A stretch of DNA of 64,000 nucleotides from Bacteroidales bacterium UBA3810. Its GTDB lineage: Bacteria; Bacteroidota; Bacteroidia; Bacteroidales; Paludibacteraceae. The number at the start of each line of letters is the position of its first letter. Within the stretch, counting starts at the first letter, position 1. Below the pieces are notes generated by a model that saw only the letters and a list, made by a program, of their open reading frames with translations, was not told the origin of the DNA and did not search any database. A program made the position numbers and the translations under genes. Below, piece by piece: positions 54,778 to 63,086 of this stretch. The stretch covers positions 62,001 through 126,000 of the forward strand of contig DFEE01000006.1 in the NCBI GenBank assembly GCA_002368645.1, in the 5' to 3' direction.

Positions 54778-55740
54778 TTATTTCTTGAGCACTATCCACA
54801 CAATAATGGGTGCGCCGAAGAGGGCACTCATTGTAGATATAGGGAGAGGGTAGGTAAATAGATTGCTCAGAATATCGCACAGCAGTAATAAGTTCGCACC
54901 TATCAATGCGCTGAAAGGTAGCGTGAGGCGATGGTTGCCGCTCTTGAGCACACCTCTCGCTATATGCGGAACCGCCACACCCACAAAGGCTATCGGACCG
55001 CAAAAGGCTGTGATACTGCCCGCTAATAAACCCGTCGATAGCACAATCCATAGTCGTGTCCGACGGATATTGATACCGATAGCTTGCGCATAACGCTCAC
55101 CCAAAACAAGACCATTCAGCGGCTTAATCAACATAATCGTCATCAACCACCCCACAAGCAGCACACCTGCCAAGATTCCCAACTCATCCCAGCCGACATT
55201 ATTGAGACTGCCTAAGGTCCAAACAATATATAGTTTCAGCGCATCGGGATTGGCGAAGTTCTGAACGAGGTTCACCAACGCACCGGCTATTGAGCCGAAC
55301 ATCATTCCGACAATCAATAAACTCACATTATCGTGGACATAACGAGCTACCACCAGCACAACGCCCATGACCAACGCCGCACCGACGATGGCGGCTAACA
55401 TCATGGTCAAACTCCCTGCTATGGGGGGCAAGGCAAAGGCATAGACGCCCATAGTCACCAACGCAACCCCCAACGACGCGCCACTACTAACACCTAAAAT
55501 GTACGGACCTGCTAACGGATTACGAAACAGCGTCTGCATCATCAGACCCGACACCGATAAAGCACTGCCAGCCAAAAGAGCGGTAAGCATTTTGGGTAGC
55601 CTTATTTGAGTGAGAATGGCATAGTCCATCTCCGTCAGCCCGCCGAACGGGTTGATGAATACATTGCCGGAGAGCACATCTATGATTGATAGCACGGCTA
55701 AAAGCAACACGAACGCACCTAAAATGATTCCTTTTTTCAT
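54778..55740 (-). CDS. FecCD-family ABC transporter permease (iron-siderophore/B12 type)
   Basis: 320 residues with about nine or ten membrane helices. RLPKMLTALLAGSALSVSGLMMQTLFRNPLAGPYILGVSSGAS (about 50-90), GSLNNVGWDEL and FVGVAVPHIAR (about 260-270, the ATPase-coupling segment) are typical of BtuC/FecD/FhuB permeases. I chose the ATG at 55740: the next ATG upstream (55752) overlaps the -7 promoter element. The binding protein and ATPase genes that normally accompany it are not adjacent, so it is an orphan here or they lie elsewhere. Confidence 0.92.
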   Translation of the reverse strand: MKKGIILGAFVLLLAVLSIIDVLSGNVFINPFGGLTEMDYAILTQIRLPKMLTALLAGSALSVSGLMMQTLFRNPLAGPYILGVSSGASLGVALVTMGVYAFALPPIAGSLTMMLAAIVGAALVMGVVLVVARYVHDNVSLLIVGMMFGSIAGALVNLVQNFANPDALKLYIVWTLGSLNNVGWDELGILAGVLLVGWLMTIMLIKPLNGLVLGERYAQAIGINIRRTRLWIVLSTGLLAGSITAFCGPIAFVGVAVPHIARGVLKSGNHRLTLPFSALIGANLLLLCDILSNLFTYPLPISTMSALFGAPIIVWIVLKK

Positions 55741-55749
55741 ATTTCGCAG

Positions 55750-55781
55750 CAAAAATACATTTTTTTTTTGTAATAGGCAAA
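55750..55781 (-). promoter_or_regulatory. Promoter of the FecCD permease gene
   Basis: Minus strand TTTG (55778-55781), 20 bases, TATTTTTG (55750-55757). The ATG at 55740 lies 10 bases beyond, giving an almost leaderless mRNA. It overlaps the divergent panB promoter. Confidence 0.75.
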
Positions 55782-55797
55782 TTTTTTAGTAACTTTG
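55767..55797 (+). promoter_or_regulatory. panB promoter
   Basis: TTTG (55767-55770), 19 bases, TAACTTTG (55790-55797), leading to the panB ATG at 55818. The -33 element falls inside the spacer of the divergent permease promoter, so the two probably compete for RNA polymerase. Confidence 0.7.
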
Positions 55798-55817
55798 CGC
55801 CATTATTTGTCTATATT

Positions 55818-56633
55818 ATGTCTGTACATACTCAATCTTCCCGAATGACGACCGCTAAGATTCGTCAAATGAAACAAGCCGGTGAAAAAATCACCATGCT
55901 CACTGCCTATGACTATACCCTCGCTTCATTGCTTGATGAAGCAGGCATAGATACTATCCTTGTGGGCGACAGCGCTTCTAATGTCGTTTCCGGCAATCAA
56001 TACACTTTACCGATTACGGTCGATGAGATGATTTTTCTCACAAGAGGCGTCGTCCGCGCCGCCAAACACGCGTTAGTTATTTGTGATATGCCCTTTGGCT
56101 CGTATCAGATTTCCGAAGAAGATGCTGTCCGCAACGCTATTCGCATCATGAAAGAGTCCGGCTGTGATGCACTCAAAATGGAAGGCGGAGAAGAAATATT
56201 GCCTGCCATACGGCATATAATCCAAGCTGGCATTCCGGTCTGCGGACACCTCGGCTTGACACCACAGTCCGTCAATCAGTTTGGGGGATATGGTCTGCGT
56301 GCAAAAGAAGAGGCGGAAGCCGCTAAGTTGATGCACGACGCGCAACTCTTAGATCAAGCCGGATGTTTCATGATAGTACTGGAAAAAATACCGGCAGCCT
56401 TGGCAGAGAAAGTCGCTAAAGCTGTTGCATGTCCTGTGATAGGCATCGGCGCCGGTAGCGGCGTGGACGGACAAGTCCTTGTGCTGCATGATATGTTAGG
56501 ACTTAACCAAGGCTTTAAACCCAAATTCCTGCGCCGTTTTGCCGAATTGGGAGATGCTCTCAAGAACGCAGTCAATGACTATATAACCGCTGTCAAAGAC
56601 GCCTCTTTCCCCTCTAATGAAGAACAATACTGA
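55818..56633 (+). CDS. panB: 3-methyl-2-oxobutanoate hydroxymethyltransferase
   Basis: 271 residues of the PanB TIM barrel: MLTAYDYTLASLLDEAGIDTILVGDS (about 27-52, metal-binding Asp), DALKMEGGEE (about 114-123), GHLGLTPQSVNQFGGY (about 138-153) and IGIGAGSGVDGQVLVLHDMLG (about 214-234). It makes ketopantoate in pantothenate and CoA synthesis. Its TGA shares a base with the next ATG. Confidence 0.97.
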   Translation: MSVHTQSSRMTTAKIRQMKQAGEKITMLTAYDYTLASLLDEAGIDTILVGDSASNVVSGNQYTLPITVDEMIFLTRGVVRAAKHALVICDMPFGSYQISEEDAVRNAIRIMKESGCDALKMEGGEEILPAIRHIIQAGIPVCGHLGLTPQSVNQFGGYGLRAKEEAEAAKLMHDAQLLDQAGCFMIVLEKIPAALAEKVAKAVACPVIGIGAGSGVDGQVLVLHDMLGLNQGFKPKFLRRFAELGDALKNAVNDYITAVKDASFPSNEEQY

Positions 56634-58093
56634 TGAAACAAATTGTCGCTACTCCTCAAGAAGCGGCACGGATTGTTGAGACATACCGTGTCGTCAAACG
56701 CTCAGTCGATGCCCGACAGCATAACCTAAAGGTCTTGCTCACGGTCTTGGAGGATAGCGATACATTTTCTGATACCCTTCCCGCTATCCTGCAACCGCAA
56801 ACCTCCCTTACCAAAGAGGCACTCGTGGTCGGTAGTGGACCGGCTGGACTCTTTGCAGCGCTGACATTACTTCATCATGGTATCAAACCCATTATCATTG
56901 AACGCGGCAAAGAAGTTGCTGAGCGCAAACGCGATATTGCCCTATTGAACCGAAACGAGGGACTGAATCCCGAATCCAATTATTGCTTTGGTGAAGGTGG
57001 CGCAGGTACCTTTAGTGACGGCAAACTCTTCAGCCGCTCCAAAAAACGCGGCGCGATGCAACAAGTCATGGAGGTCTTTCACTACTTCGGTGCCGACAGT
57101 CGTATCCTCTATGAGACACATGCCCATATTGGCTCGGATAAACTGCCCGCCATCATTGCCGCCATGCGGTGTTTCATTATTGACCATGGCGGTGAGTTTC
57201 ATTTCTCGGAAACATGGCACCCTGCCCTGGCGGCAGTTCCGGCGTCTTTGCAGCAGCAACATCCGGTCATCTTGGCTATCGGGCATAGCGCGCACGACAC
57301 GTACCGCGAATTAGCGGCTGCCGGTGTCGCTATGGAGGCTAAAGGATGTGCTATGGGGGTGCGAATTGAACATCCGCAAGCGCTGATTAATGATATTTTC
57401 TATCATCATCCTTCCGCGGAGACTGTAGCACTTTTAGGAGCGGCTTCCTATAGCCTCGTTACGCAAGTGGACGGTAGAGGGGTTTATTCGTTTTGCATGT
57501 GCCCGGGCGGACATATCGTGCCGGCCGCGTCTAATCCCGAACAAGGAGTCGTCAACGGCATGTCTGCCTCACACCGTAACAGCCCCTATGCCAACAGCGG
57601 CATAGTTGTTTCCATACCCTTTAGCGGCGATGCGATGCAAGCACTCGATTACCAAGAACACTTGGAGCACCAATCCTGGTTAGAGGCGGGCAATAATGCA
57701 CTAAGCCAGTATCGGCCGGCACAACGGATGACGGATTTTGTGGAAGGAAAAGCCTCTATCAATCTCCCTCCTTGTTCCTATCTACCGGGTATTGTGCCCT
57801 CAAGACTTGACCAATGGCTTCCTGAGGAAATCGGAAAACGACTCCAACAAGGTTTAGCCTTCTTTGGCAGTAAACATAAAGGGTTTTTAACCCGCGAGGC
57901 GGTTCTCGTTGGCGTGGAGTCACGCACATCATCACCTATCCGTATCACGCGGGACCCGCTGACATTGGCATCAGTTTCTCATCCTTATATTTACCCTTGC
58001 GGCGAAGGAGCCGGATATGCGGGAGGTATCACATCTTCGGCATTGGACGGTATCTTGGCGGCTACAGCATTGGCACAACGGTATGAACAATGA
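56633..58093 (+). CDS. FAD-dependent oxidoreductase (NAD(P)/FAD family)
   Basis: 486 residues. A ~70-residue N-terminal helical region precedes the FAD-binding dinucleotide fold LVVGSGPAGLFAALTLLHHG (about 64-83) with IIIERGKEVAER. CFGEGGAGTFSDGKLFSRSKK (about 118-138) and CPGGHIVPAAS identify the group of uncharacterised FAD dehydrogenases found in many bacteria. The C-terminal YPCGEGAGYAGGITSSALDG closes the FAD site. The substrate is unknown. Confidence 0.88.
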   Translation: MKQIVATPQEAARIVETYRVVKRSVDARQHNLKVLLTVLEDSDTFSDTLPAILQPQTSLTKEALVVGSGPAGLFAALTLLHHGIKPIIIERGKEVAERKRDIALLNRNEGLNPESNYCFGEGGAGTFSDGKLFSRSKKRGAMQQVMEVFHYFGADSRILYETHAHIGSDKLPAIIAAMRCFIIDHGGEFHFSETWHPALAAVPASLQQQHPVILAIGHSAHDTYRELAAAGVAMEAKGCAMGVRIEHPQALINDIFYHHPSAETVALLGAASYSLVTQVDGRGVYSFCMCPGGHIVPAASNPEQGVVNGMSASHRNSPYANSGIVVSIPFSGDAMQALDYQEHLEHQSWLEAGNNALSQYRPAQRMTDFVEGKASINLPPCSYLPGIVPSRLDQWLPEEIGKRLQQGLAFFGSKHKGFLTREAVLVGVESRTSSPIRITRDPLTLASVSHPYIYPCGEGAGYAGGITSSALDGILAATALAQRYEQ

Positions 58094-58745
58094 ACGAACC
58101 ATAGCATTGCTCTCCCAAGAGCGATTCGATAAACTGCAAACGGCGCGCGTTGTGCTGTATGGCGTCGGCGGTGTAGGGGGGTGGTGCGCAGAAGCTCTCG
58201 TGAGAAGCGGTATAAGGCACCTAACACTGATTGACTATGACCGTATTGAGCCCTCAAACCTCAATCGCCAAATAGTAGCGCTCGACGCCAATATAGGACT
58301 CTCGAAAGTCGAAGAAATGCGGCGCCGCTTATTGGCTATCAATCCACAAGCGGATATTATAGCCCGCCAGGAACATTATACAGGAACGCCATTGCCGCCG
58401 GGAGACGGAATATATTTGATAGATGCTATCGACGAAGTAACCCCCAAAGTGCAACTGCTTTATGAGGCAACCAAAGCAGGCTATAGGGTCTTTTCCTCCA
58501 TGGGAGCAGGACGCAGAATCAGTTCCGCTTCCATCCATACCGGTGAGTTTAAGAAGGTAAGCGGCTGCCCCTTGGCACGCACCTTAAGGCATAAAATGAA
58601 GGACTTACAGCGTTGGCCGGAAGGCAAAATACAGTGTGTCTGGGCAGATGGTGAACCCGATGCCGAAAGCGGTACTATTGCACCCGTAGTAGGAGCCTTT
58701 GGTTTTAAATTGGCTGAATTGGTTATAAATGATATTATTATATGA
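58083..58745 (+). CDS. tcdA: tRNA threonylcarbamoyladenosine dehydratase
   Basis: 220 residues from the ATG at 58083 (overlap of 11 nt with the previous gene). The ThiF/E1-like ATP site is YGVGGVGGWCAEALVRSGI (about 26-44), then LIDYDRIEPSNLNRQ with the Arg finger. DAIDEVTPKVQLL and the C-terminal GSGTIAPVVGAFG-type motif (ESGTIAPVVGAFGFKLA) match CsdL/TcdA. It cyclises t6A37 of tRNA. Overlaps nadB by 4 nt. Confidence 0.92.
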   Translation: MNNERTIALLSQERFDKLQTARVVLYGVGGVGGWCAEALVRSGIRHLTLIDYDRIEPSNLNRQIVALDANIGLSKVEEMRRRLLAINPQADIIARQEHYTGTPLPPGDGIYLIDAIDEVTPKVQLLYEATKAGYRVFSSMGAGRRISSASIHTGEFKKVSGCPLARTLRHKMKDLQRWPEGKIQCVWADGEPDAESGTIAPVVGAFGFKLAELVINDIII

Positions 58746-60343
58746 TTAAGCATTACGATTTTTTGATTATCGGCGGCGGAGTAGCCGGTATGTCCTTTGC
58801 GCTCCAAGTCGCTCAAAGCGGTAAGTACTCTGTAGCGTTATGCTGCAAAACAACCCTCGACGAAGCGAATACTGCCAAAGCACAAGGAGGTATTGCCTCC
58901 GTGACGAACCTTGCTGTGGACGATTTCGAAAAGCATATCCATGACACCATGGTCGCCGGCGATTGGCTCTCCGACCCCGATGCAGTGCGTCAAGTGGTGA
59001 CCCATGCCCCGGACGGAATACGCAGACTTGTGCAATGGGGCGTCAATTTCGATAAAAAAGAAGACGGCTCCTTTGATTTGCACAGAGAGGGCGGTCATTC
59101 TGAATTCCGTATCTTGCACCACGCCGATGACTCCGGCGCGGAAATTCAGCGAGGACTTATGGCAGCTGTTAGAGCACATCAACAAATAGAAGTGCTTGAA
59201 AATCACTATGCTGTAGAGATTATTACCCAGCACCATTTAGGTGTCCGCGTGACACGCCGAACACCCGATATAGAGTGCTACGGGGCATATATCCTTGATC
59301 CCACGACCGGCAAAATAGATACCTATTTGAGCCGCGTAACCTTGATGGCTACCGGTGGTACAGGAGCTGTTTATGCGACAACCACTAATCCTAATATCGC
59401 TACGGGAGACGGTATCGCCATGGTATATCGCGCCAAAGGACAAGTGAAGGACATGGAGTTTGTACAGTTCCACCCCACAGCCCTCTTCCACCCGGGAGAA
59501 ACTCATCCTGCTTACCTCATCACCGAGGCGATGAGAGGATATGGAGGTATCTTGCGTCTACCTAACGGTGAGGAATTTATGCAGAAATATGACCCGCGCC
59601 TTAGCCTCGCGCCGAGGGATATTGTGGCACGTGCTATAGACAATGAAATGAAGATTCATGGTCTCGAGCATGTCTGCCTCGATGTTACACACAAAGACCC
59701 CGAGGAGACCAAACACCATTTCCCCAATATCTACCGCAAATGTCTCTCTATCGGTATTGATATCACCAAACAATATATTCCTGTTGCGCCTTGTGCACAT
59801 TACATGTGCGGGGGCATTAAAGTCAATCTGGATGCCGAATCCTCCATCCACCGCCTGTATGCTGTGGGAGAATGTTCCTGCACCGGCTTGCATGGTGGTA
59901 ATCGACTTGCTTCTAACTCTCTTATTGAAGCGGTTGTTTATGCCGATGCGGCAGCCAAGCATAGCCTCTCCGTCATTGACCAATACAGCTTTAACGAGGC
60001 AGTCCCTGAATGGAACGACGAAGGCACGATGTCTAATGAAGAAAAGGTGCTTATCGCACAAGATATGCGTGAGGTGGGACAAATCATGTCCACCTATGTC
60101 GGAATTGTCCGCTCAGACTTACGCCTTAGACGTGCATGGGAGAGACTTGATCTCCTTTATGAAGAGACGGAAGACCTCTTCAAACGGGTTAAGGCGACAA
60201 AGGATATTTGTGAACTGCGTAATGCCATCAATGTCGGCTACCTCATTACCCGACAAGCGTTGGAGCGGAAAGAGTCACGCGGCTTGCATTTCAATATAGA
60301 CTATCCTCGCGACCCGAAACTCAATAACCAAGAAGTTTGGTAA
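58742..60343 (+). CDS. nadB: L-aspartate oxidase
   Basis: 533 residues. The FAD fold begins DFLIIGGGVAGMSFALQVA; then ANTAKAQGGIASV (about 43-55), MATGGTGAVYATTTNP (about 203-218), EFVQFHPTALF (about 236-246) and CAHYMCGGIKVN with GGNRLASNSLIEAV near the C-terminus, all typical of the succinate dehydrogenase/NadB family. It oxidises aspartate to iminoaspartate, the first step of de novo NAD synthesis. nadA and nadC are not in the window. Confidence 0.95.
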   Translation: MIKHYDFLIIGGGVAGMSFALQVAQSGKYSVALCCKTTLDEANTAKAQGGIASVTNLAVDDFEKHIHDTMVAGDWLSDPDAVRQVVTHAPDGIRRLVQWGVNFDKKEDGSFDLHREGGHSEFRILHHADDSGAEIQRGLMAAVRAHQQIEVLENHYAVEIITQHHLGVRVTRRTPDIECYGAYILDPTTGKIDTYLSRVTLMATGGTGAVYATTTNPNIATGDGIAMVYRAKGQVKDMEFVQFHPTALFHPGETHPAYLITEAMRGYGGILRLPNGEEFMQKYDPRLSLAPRDIVARAIDNEMKIHGLEHVCLDVTHKDPEETKHHFPNIYRKCLSIGIDITKQYIPVAPCAHYMCGGIKVNLDAESSIHRLYAVGECSCTGLHGGNRLASNSLIEAVVYADAAAKHSLSVIDQYSFNEAVPEWNDEGTMSNEEKVLIAQDMREVGQIMSTYVGIVRSDLRLRRAWERLDLLYEETEDLFKRVKATKDICELRNAINVGYLITRQALERKESRGLHFNIDYPRDPKLNNQEVW

Positions 60344-60358
60344 GCGTGTCTCAACCAA

Positions 60359-61405
60359 TCACCGCGAGCCTAAGATAGGCTTGAAATACCGTTGACAGAA
60401 AAGAATAAGCGGGTAGAAAAGTAGCACTACCGCGGCAGAAAATAGCATCGTGAAGGCGATGCTATTATTTATGGTGTACCCATAGTGTTCTAAAAGCCTT
60501 CTCGCTATCTCTATCACCTTGAAGTGAAAACCTAAAATCAAGATAGTTCCCCTTGATATGGTGCTGCATAGGCTACGGAAGGCGTCACACCGGCAGACAA
60601 GAGCCGATAGGCTGAATATCATCATAATTCCGCATACGGCGTTCAGGTAAAAGAGAGTACTGTATTTTCCGAGTTGGAACAGATTAAGATCCGCTCTCCC
60701 GTTGATTGATGCACCCCACAGGACCTCAACCAGGCATAGTACGAATATCAGCAGCAGCCATAAGGAGCGGTGCTTAATAGCGGGTAGGTGTTCCGATAGA
60801 TAGCGAAGACCTTCTCCTGCGGCAAAGAACGGTAGTGCCATTACCGATGAGAGCAAAATGGGATAACCGAATTGAGGGAAAGAGACACCCGACGCATGAG
60901 AGCCAAACACGAGGGTTAAGATAATACATAACAGTGCGATAAACCATTGTCCCCATTGCCGCTGAGAAGCAACGGACATGATTAGACGGATATAAAACAG
61001 AGCCGCAATAAACCAAGAAGGGCTGCATACCGGGGTAGCATAGGAGGTCTTAAAGCCCATTGCCAAAAGAATTGCCGCGATGCGTTTACCAAATTCCACC
61101 CACGTGATATGACCGTCAACAGCACAACCTATAAGGCTTATGACCAAGCATATCCCGTTGATGATAAGATAGGGTACTACTAACCGAGTCCAATCGTGTT
61201 TGAGCGTCTCTAAAACCCCCATAGGCTTATATAGGAATCCGCTTATAGCAAAGAAAAGCGGTATGTGAAATGCCCATATAAACGGCGTCGCTTGGGGGTA
61301 TGAGATAAATGCCTGATGACCTAATACCACCAAGTAGATAGCAAGCACTTTAGCATAGTCTATCCAAACATACCATTTCTTATGTGGGTGTTCATAACTG
61401 ACCAT
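60359..61405 (-). CDS. Acyltransferase-3 family membrane protein
   Basis: 348 residues from the ATG at 61405; the open frame runs further upstream only inside the neighbouring gene. About ten membrane helices. The start WIDYAKVLAIYLVVLGHQAF (about 12-31), containing the catalytic His, and FHIPLFFAISGFLYKP (about 45-60) are the family signature. It adds acetyl or similar groups to surface glycans. It overlaps the next gene in the cluster by 14 nt. Confidence 0.9.
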   Translation of the reverse strand: MVSYEHPHKKWYVWIDYAKVLAIYLVVLGHQAFISYPQATPFIWAFHIPLFFAISGFLYKPMGVLETLKHDWTRLVVPYLIINGICLVISLIGCAVDGHITWVEFGKRIAAILLAMGFKTSYATPVCSPSWFIAALFYIRLIMSVASQRQWGQWFIALLCIILTLVFGSHASGVSFPQFGYPILLSSVMALPFFAAGEGLRYLSEHLPAIKHRSLWLLLIFVLCLVEVLWGASINGRADLNLFQLGKYSTLFYLNAVCGIMMIFSLSALVCRCDAFRSLCSTISRGTILILGFHFKVIEIARRLLEHYGYTINNSIAFTMLFSAAVVLLFYPLILFCQRYFKPILGSR

Positions 61406-62273
61406 GGGGATGATTGTGCTTGAGCAATTTGTTTTTAAGCTTACGAGGCCAGCCTGCAATGCGTTGCGGTACTTTAATGCACCACCGAAGCAGTTTATCT
61501 CCGACAAACAGGCATCGCTCTTTAGCACCAAATAGCGGACGAACCATGCCCGATAACTTGTATGCTTCATCTATGACGGCATCAATACGTGCCTGCTGTG
61601 CACCGGCATTGGGCTGCCAATGGTGCACTATAAAAGCAGGAACACTGTAGAAACGCGCTAACCAGGTGTGGCGACACAACTCTTCGCCTTGAGGAGTATA
61701 GAGGATGGTTGTCCATCCGTCCGGATGACGCTGTGAGGGTAAATACAAGGTCTTGCTGCTATACGCCTGCCATAGGAAGAAGGGGTAATAAGGCTCTTGA
61801 TTAGTGGCCTCAAAATTATACGTGCGGTCTTTGATTAGCACATCCGTAGGGTAAGAGGCAATCATTTGCTCTTTCACGGCAGCATAGTCAAATGCTTTCA
61901 CCGCTTTGGGCGTATAGTGCTCCCGCAGGAGTTTAAGGTTCAGGATGTTGAAGAACGGGTTGGTCACAAGCGGATTACCGTCACGCGGCACCCATGCGCC
62001 TCCGTCAGGACAACCGGCATTCGCTATCCCGTTGGCTACCACATAATCCACCAAAGCAAGTACTGCCTCTTTGTTCGTCACAAAGCAATCCTCATCCACG
62101 TTGATGGCGATATCGCAATCCGTATCGCGAAGCATTGTTCGGAAGTACCCGTCCGCTGTTTGGTCCGTCAGGCGGACACAAGGAAAGCCCCAATGCTCAT
62201 ATAGTCCTTTGCTTAATCGGTATAGTTTGAGGTCAAAGGAACGGCAATATACTTTTATTCTCGGATTATTCAT
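61392..62273 (-). CDS. Putative glycosyltransferase (GT-A-like)
   Basis: 293 residues from the ATG at 62273, whose ATGA overlaps the previous stop by 4 nt; an upstream in-frame start (62333) lies inside that gene. IKVYCRSFDLKLYRLSKGLYEHWGF (about 5-29) and the DxD-like AINVDEDCFV (about 55-64) suggest a GT-A fold. YPFFLWQAYSSKTLYLP and a basic C-terminal tail follow. I do not recognise the family; the call depends on the DxD and on its place between an acyltransferase and glycosyltransferases. Confidence 0.6.
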   Translation of the reverse strand: MNNPRIKVYCRSFDLKLYRLSKGLYEHWGFPCVRLTDQTADGYFRTMLRDTDCDIAINVDEDCFVTNKEAVLALVDYVVANGIANAGCPDGGAWVPRDGNPLVTNPFFNILNLKLLREHYTPKAVKAFDYAAVKEQMIASYPTDVLIKDRTYNFEATNQEPYYPFFLWQAYSSKTLYLPSQRHPDGWTTILYTPQGEELCRHTWLARFYSVPAFIVHHWQPNAGAQQARIDAVIDEAYKLSGMVRPLFGAKERCLFVGDKLLRWCIKVPQRIAGWPRKLKNKLLKHNHPHGQL

Positions 62274-63079
62274 AGCATCTCCAATATCGGTACAACCAAC
62301 GCCTTCTTGACATATATATAGTACAACTGCCATCGGTATGCGGGCAGTAAACCTTGACGATGAGCATAGTCGATTACCGCGCTGAAAGCCTTGCGCTTAT
62401 CCCTACCTTTCCACCTCTTGCGTGTTGTCAGACTGCCAGCATGTATCATATAGTGGTAGAGTGGTTTATCCACCTGCTTAATACTGCCTGCCGACAACAG
62501 ACAGCAGGTCAGAAAACTACTATCTTCTGCACTCTTTGTGTCCGGGAAGCAGATGCCGTTTTCAATCAGCCACTGTCGCCGGTAGATAAAGGTCGTAAAA
62601 TAAGAGACAAACCTCATAAGCAACCTTTTTCGCTCGCTGATAGAGATTTCGCCTTGCGGCATATGGGTATTCTTCAGGAGTCGGGAGGTGCGTCCGTCCT
62701 CGTAATCCTGAATGAGGTTGCCGCACGCCATGTCAGCTTCAGGGGCGGCAAGCAGATATAATTGTTCATACATATCCGGCTCTACCCAATCATCGGCATC
62801 AAGAAACGCCACATACTCCCCCTTAGCAAGACTCAAACCCAAGTTGCGCGCATCAGCCGGACCGGTGTTCGTCCCTGTTGAGGCAATACGGTATGCTATG
62901 TCCTCCCGATGCTGACGAGCAATAAATGACTGCGCTACGGTCATGCTATCATCATTGCCGCAGTTGTCGATGAGTAATACCTCTATATCGGTCAACGACT
63001 GGCTTTCAACCGACTGCAAACAACGCTCTATATAGGGTGCGGAATTATAGACAGGTATAATAATACTGACTTTCGGCAT
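62270..63079 (-). CDS. Glycosyltransferase family 2
   Basis: 269 residues from the ATG at 63079, preceded by AGGAGA at suitable distance; an upstream in-frame ATG (63109) overlaps the neighbouring gene. MPKVSIIIPVYNSAPYIERCL (start), VLLIDNCGNDDS, TNTGPADARNLGLSLAKGEYVAFLDADDWV (about 75-105, with the DxD) and SAEDSSFL (about 180-187, ED motif) define the GT2 fold. It builds a surface polysaccharide or O-antigen; the sugar is unknown. Confidence 0.93.
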   Translation of the reverse strand: MPKVSIIIPVYNSAPYIERCLQSVESQSLTDIEVLLIDNCGNDDSMTVAQSFIARQHREDIAYRIASTGTNTGPADARNLGLSLAKGEYVAFLDADDWVEPDMYEQLYLLAAPEADMACGNLIQDYEDGRTSRLLKNTHMPQGEISISERKRLLMRFVSYFTTFIYRRQWLIENGICFPDTKSAEDSSFLTCCLLSAGSIKQVDKPLYHYMIHAGSLTTRKRWKGRDKRKAFSAVIDYAHRQGLLPAYRWQLYYIYVKKALVVPILEML

Positions 63080-63086
63080 ATGGCGT

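Noticed and set aside
55741..55752. Upstream ATG (55752) as start of the FecCD permease
   Set aside because: It overlaps the -7 promoter element, so it would not be in the mRNA; the ATG at 55740 is used.
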